A stretch of 7,600 nt of DNA from positions 1 through 7,600 of the forward strand of contig JADLDZ010000084.1 in assembly GCA_020846375.1 (NCBI GenBank), read 5' to 3'. Position numbers and translations under genes: made by a program. Positions 6,535 to 7,600 of this stretch are shown in pieces. A model generated the notes under the pieces. That model worked only from the letters and a program-made list of their open reading frames with translations. It did not search any database and had not been told where the DNA came from. The DNA comes from Nitrospirales bacterium. Its GTDB lineage: Bacteria > Nitrospirota > Thermodesulfovibrionia > Thermodesulfovibrionales > Dissulfurispiraceae. Positions within the stretch are counted from its first letter, which is position 1. Each line of letters opens with the position of its first letter.

Positions 6535-7583
6535 ACTTTCGTCATCCCCTCCTCGATCAGCGCGTTCAGGGTCTCCTTGAGCCGTATGCCGGCCATGCAG
6601 GTCCTGCTGCACCGCCCGCATCCGGTGCAGAAAAAGCGGGAGTGGGTGCTCACCGGGTAACGGAACTTACGATAGTAGCGATGTTTCTGCCTGTCGGAAC
6701 GCTCCTTCCTGAAGTTTTCTCCCCCGGCAACCTTGGCAAAGGGTTCGAGCTGGCACGAATCCCACCTGCGCACCCGCGCGCCGCTCTTCAGATCGAGAGT
6801 CCCCTCCTCCAGGATATCGAAGCAGTAGCAGGTGGGGCAGACCGCGGTACAGTTTCCGCAGGACAGGCATCTCTCGCCCACCTCCTCCCATACGCGGCTC
6901 CCAAAAGTCTTATCGAACAGCTCGGGGATCTCCCGCGGCTCGACCTCCACTTCGTTCCTGAATATCTTTCTCTTTTCCTCGCGGAGCCTGACCAACTCCT
7001 GCAGATGGACTTTATCGGCAGGCTGGAAGAGCTTCGTCGCCTCCACGATCTCGTCGCCGGTCTGTGTATGGATATGAACGATAAAATACTCCTCTCTGTC
7101 GGTGAACAGCAGGTCATACCCGCCCGAAGGCATGTTCGCATTCACCAGGGCGCAGCTCGCATGCTCGTCGCAATAGTCATTGCACTCCAGCCCGATGATG
7201 CCGATCTTGTTCGAACGGATCAGGTAGTTGTAGTCCTTGGGGCGGCGCGAAAGCACCATGTTGAGACACTGTATTCCGGCCAGGTCGCAGGTATGGACGC
7301 CGAAGAGCACCATGCGTTCATAATAGACGACGGCTTTCACGTCGAACCCGCGGCGGAAGGCATATTCCGTCAGGGTCTCGCGCTGCGGCATGAAGTACTT
7401 TTTCGGAGGGAGGATCGTGGGAATATACTGCAGCGCAATCCGGTCACCCGAAGTGACCTCTTCAAAAGCGTAATTGCCGTATCCCCGCGACACGGGAGCG
7501 ACAACCTTCTGCAGATGGGAGAGCCGGGAGATGAAATCGTCGAAGTCCTCTTTCCTCAGAACCGCATATTGGACATCTTTCAT
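6522..7583 (-). CDS. hydB: Group 3b hydrogenase beta subunit, 4Fe-4S protein
   Basis: Iron-sulfur subunit that links the HydA-HydD module to the flavin subunit HydG. The 353-residue protein has two ferredoxin-type [4Fe-4S] motifs near the C-terminus: C239-C242-C245-C249 and C319-C322-C325-C329. Additional cysteines stand at C252 and C254 just after the first motif. The large N-terminal region contains FGVHTCDLAGIQC (94-106) and a group C134, C138, C144. The overall layout fits the sulfhydrogenase beta/anaerobic sulfite reductase A family. The start ATG at 7583 has AAGGGG 5 bases upstream. It is the first visible gene of the cluster, in the hydB-hydG-hydD-hydA order known from Pyrococcus furiosus soluble hydrogenases. 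The operon promoter is outside the window. hydB overlaps hydG by 13 bases. Confidence 0.92.
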   Translation of the reverse strand: MKDVQYAVLRKEDFDDFISRLSHLQKVVAPVSRGYGNYAFEEVTSGDRIALQYIPTILPPKKYFMPQRETLTEYAFRRGFDVKAVVYYERMVLFGVHTCDLAGIQCLNMVLSRRPKDYNYLIRSNKIGIIGLECNDYCDEHASCALVNANMPSGGYDLLFTDREEYFIVHIHTQTGDEIVEATKLFQPADKVHLQELVRLREEKRKIFRNEVEVEPREIPELFDKTFGSRVWEEVGERCLSCGNCTAVCPTCYCFDILEEGTLDLKSGARVRRWDSCQLEPFAKVAGGENFRKERSDRQKHRYYRKFRYPVSTHSRFFCTGCGRCSRTCMAGIRLKETLNALIEEGMTKVWKK

Positions 7584-7588
7584 GGTCG

Positions 7589-7596
7589 CCCCTTCC
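7589..7596 (-). promoter_or_regulatory. Shine-Dalgarno site of hydB
   Basis: The minus strand reads GGAAGGGG, 5 bases before the ATG of hydB. It supports the start choice. Only 17 bases upstream of this gene are in the window, so no promoter can be judged. Confidence 0.6.
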
Positions 7597-7600
7597 GGCA

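Noticed and set aside
6535..6621. Extended N-terminus for hydG starting at the ATG at 6621
   Set aside because: The extra 29 residues are out-of-frame hydB sequence covering its second ferredoxin motif. The ATG at 6534 gives a normal family start and an upstream Shine-Dalgarno.
1..7600. CRISPR arrays, insertion sequences, tRNA or rRNA genes, phage or defence genes
   Set aside because: No regularly spaced repeats, transposase-like frames or RNA gene signatures were seen. Both strands are accounted for by seven conserved genes and two short gaps.

Overview
All convincing genes in this window lie on the minus strand, so the biological reading direction is from position 7600 down to 1. There are two blocks. 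The first, 7583 to 3171, is a five-gene cluster for a soluble cytoplasmic group 3b [NiFe] hydrogenase (bidirectional, NAD(P)-linked, also called sulfhydrogenase). Its order is beta (hydB, iron-sulfur subunit), gamma (hydG, FAD/NAD(P) diaphorase), delta (hydD, small subunit), alpha (hydA, NiFe large subunit) and a HycI-type maturation protease. The second, 3031 to 1, is the bacterial proteostasis set tig (trigger factor), clpP and clpX; clpX runs off the left edge without its C-terminal end.

Within the hydrogenase block the genes overlap or are 1 base apart, which suggests one transcript with coupled translation. Electrons would pass between the NiFe site in HydA, three [4Fe-4S] clusters in HydD, two further [4Fe-4S] clusters in HydB, and the [2Fe-2S] cluster and FAD of HydG, where NAD(P)H is oxidised or NAD(P)+ reduced. 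The protease would trim the C-terminal tail of HydA after nickel insertion. No hyp genes for NiFe-cofactor assembly are in the window.

A 139-base gap (3032-3170) separates the blocks. It carries a good sigma-70-like promoter for tig (TTGACA, 18-base spacer, TACACT), a tandem 8-base repeat and a short palindrome near the expected transcription start. tig starts at TTG behind a strong Shine-Dalgarno site. tig and clpP share an ATGA overlap. clpX follows clpP after 90 bases and has its own Shine-Dalgarno site.

The organism is a bacterium (tig-clpP-clpX is a bacterial arrangement), probably an anaerobe or facultative anaerobe given the hydrogenase. Protein style and moderately high GC are compatible with Nitrospirota or Desulfobacterota, but this is an impression, not a demonstrated assignment. 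I found no mobile element, CRISPR array, RNA gene or clear intrinsic terminator. I see no undescribed system: every gene belongs to a known family, and the items worth a second look are small regulatory and junction features.
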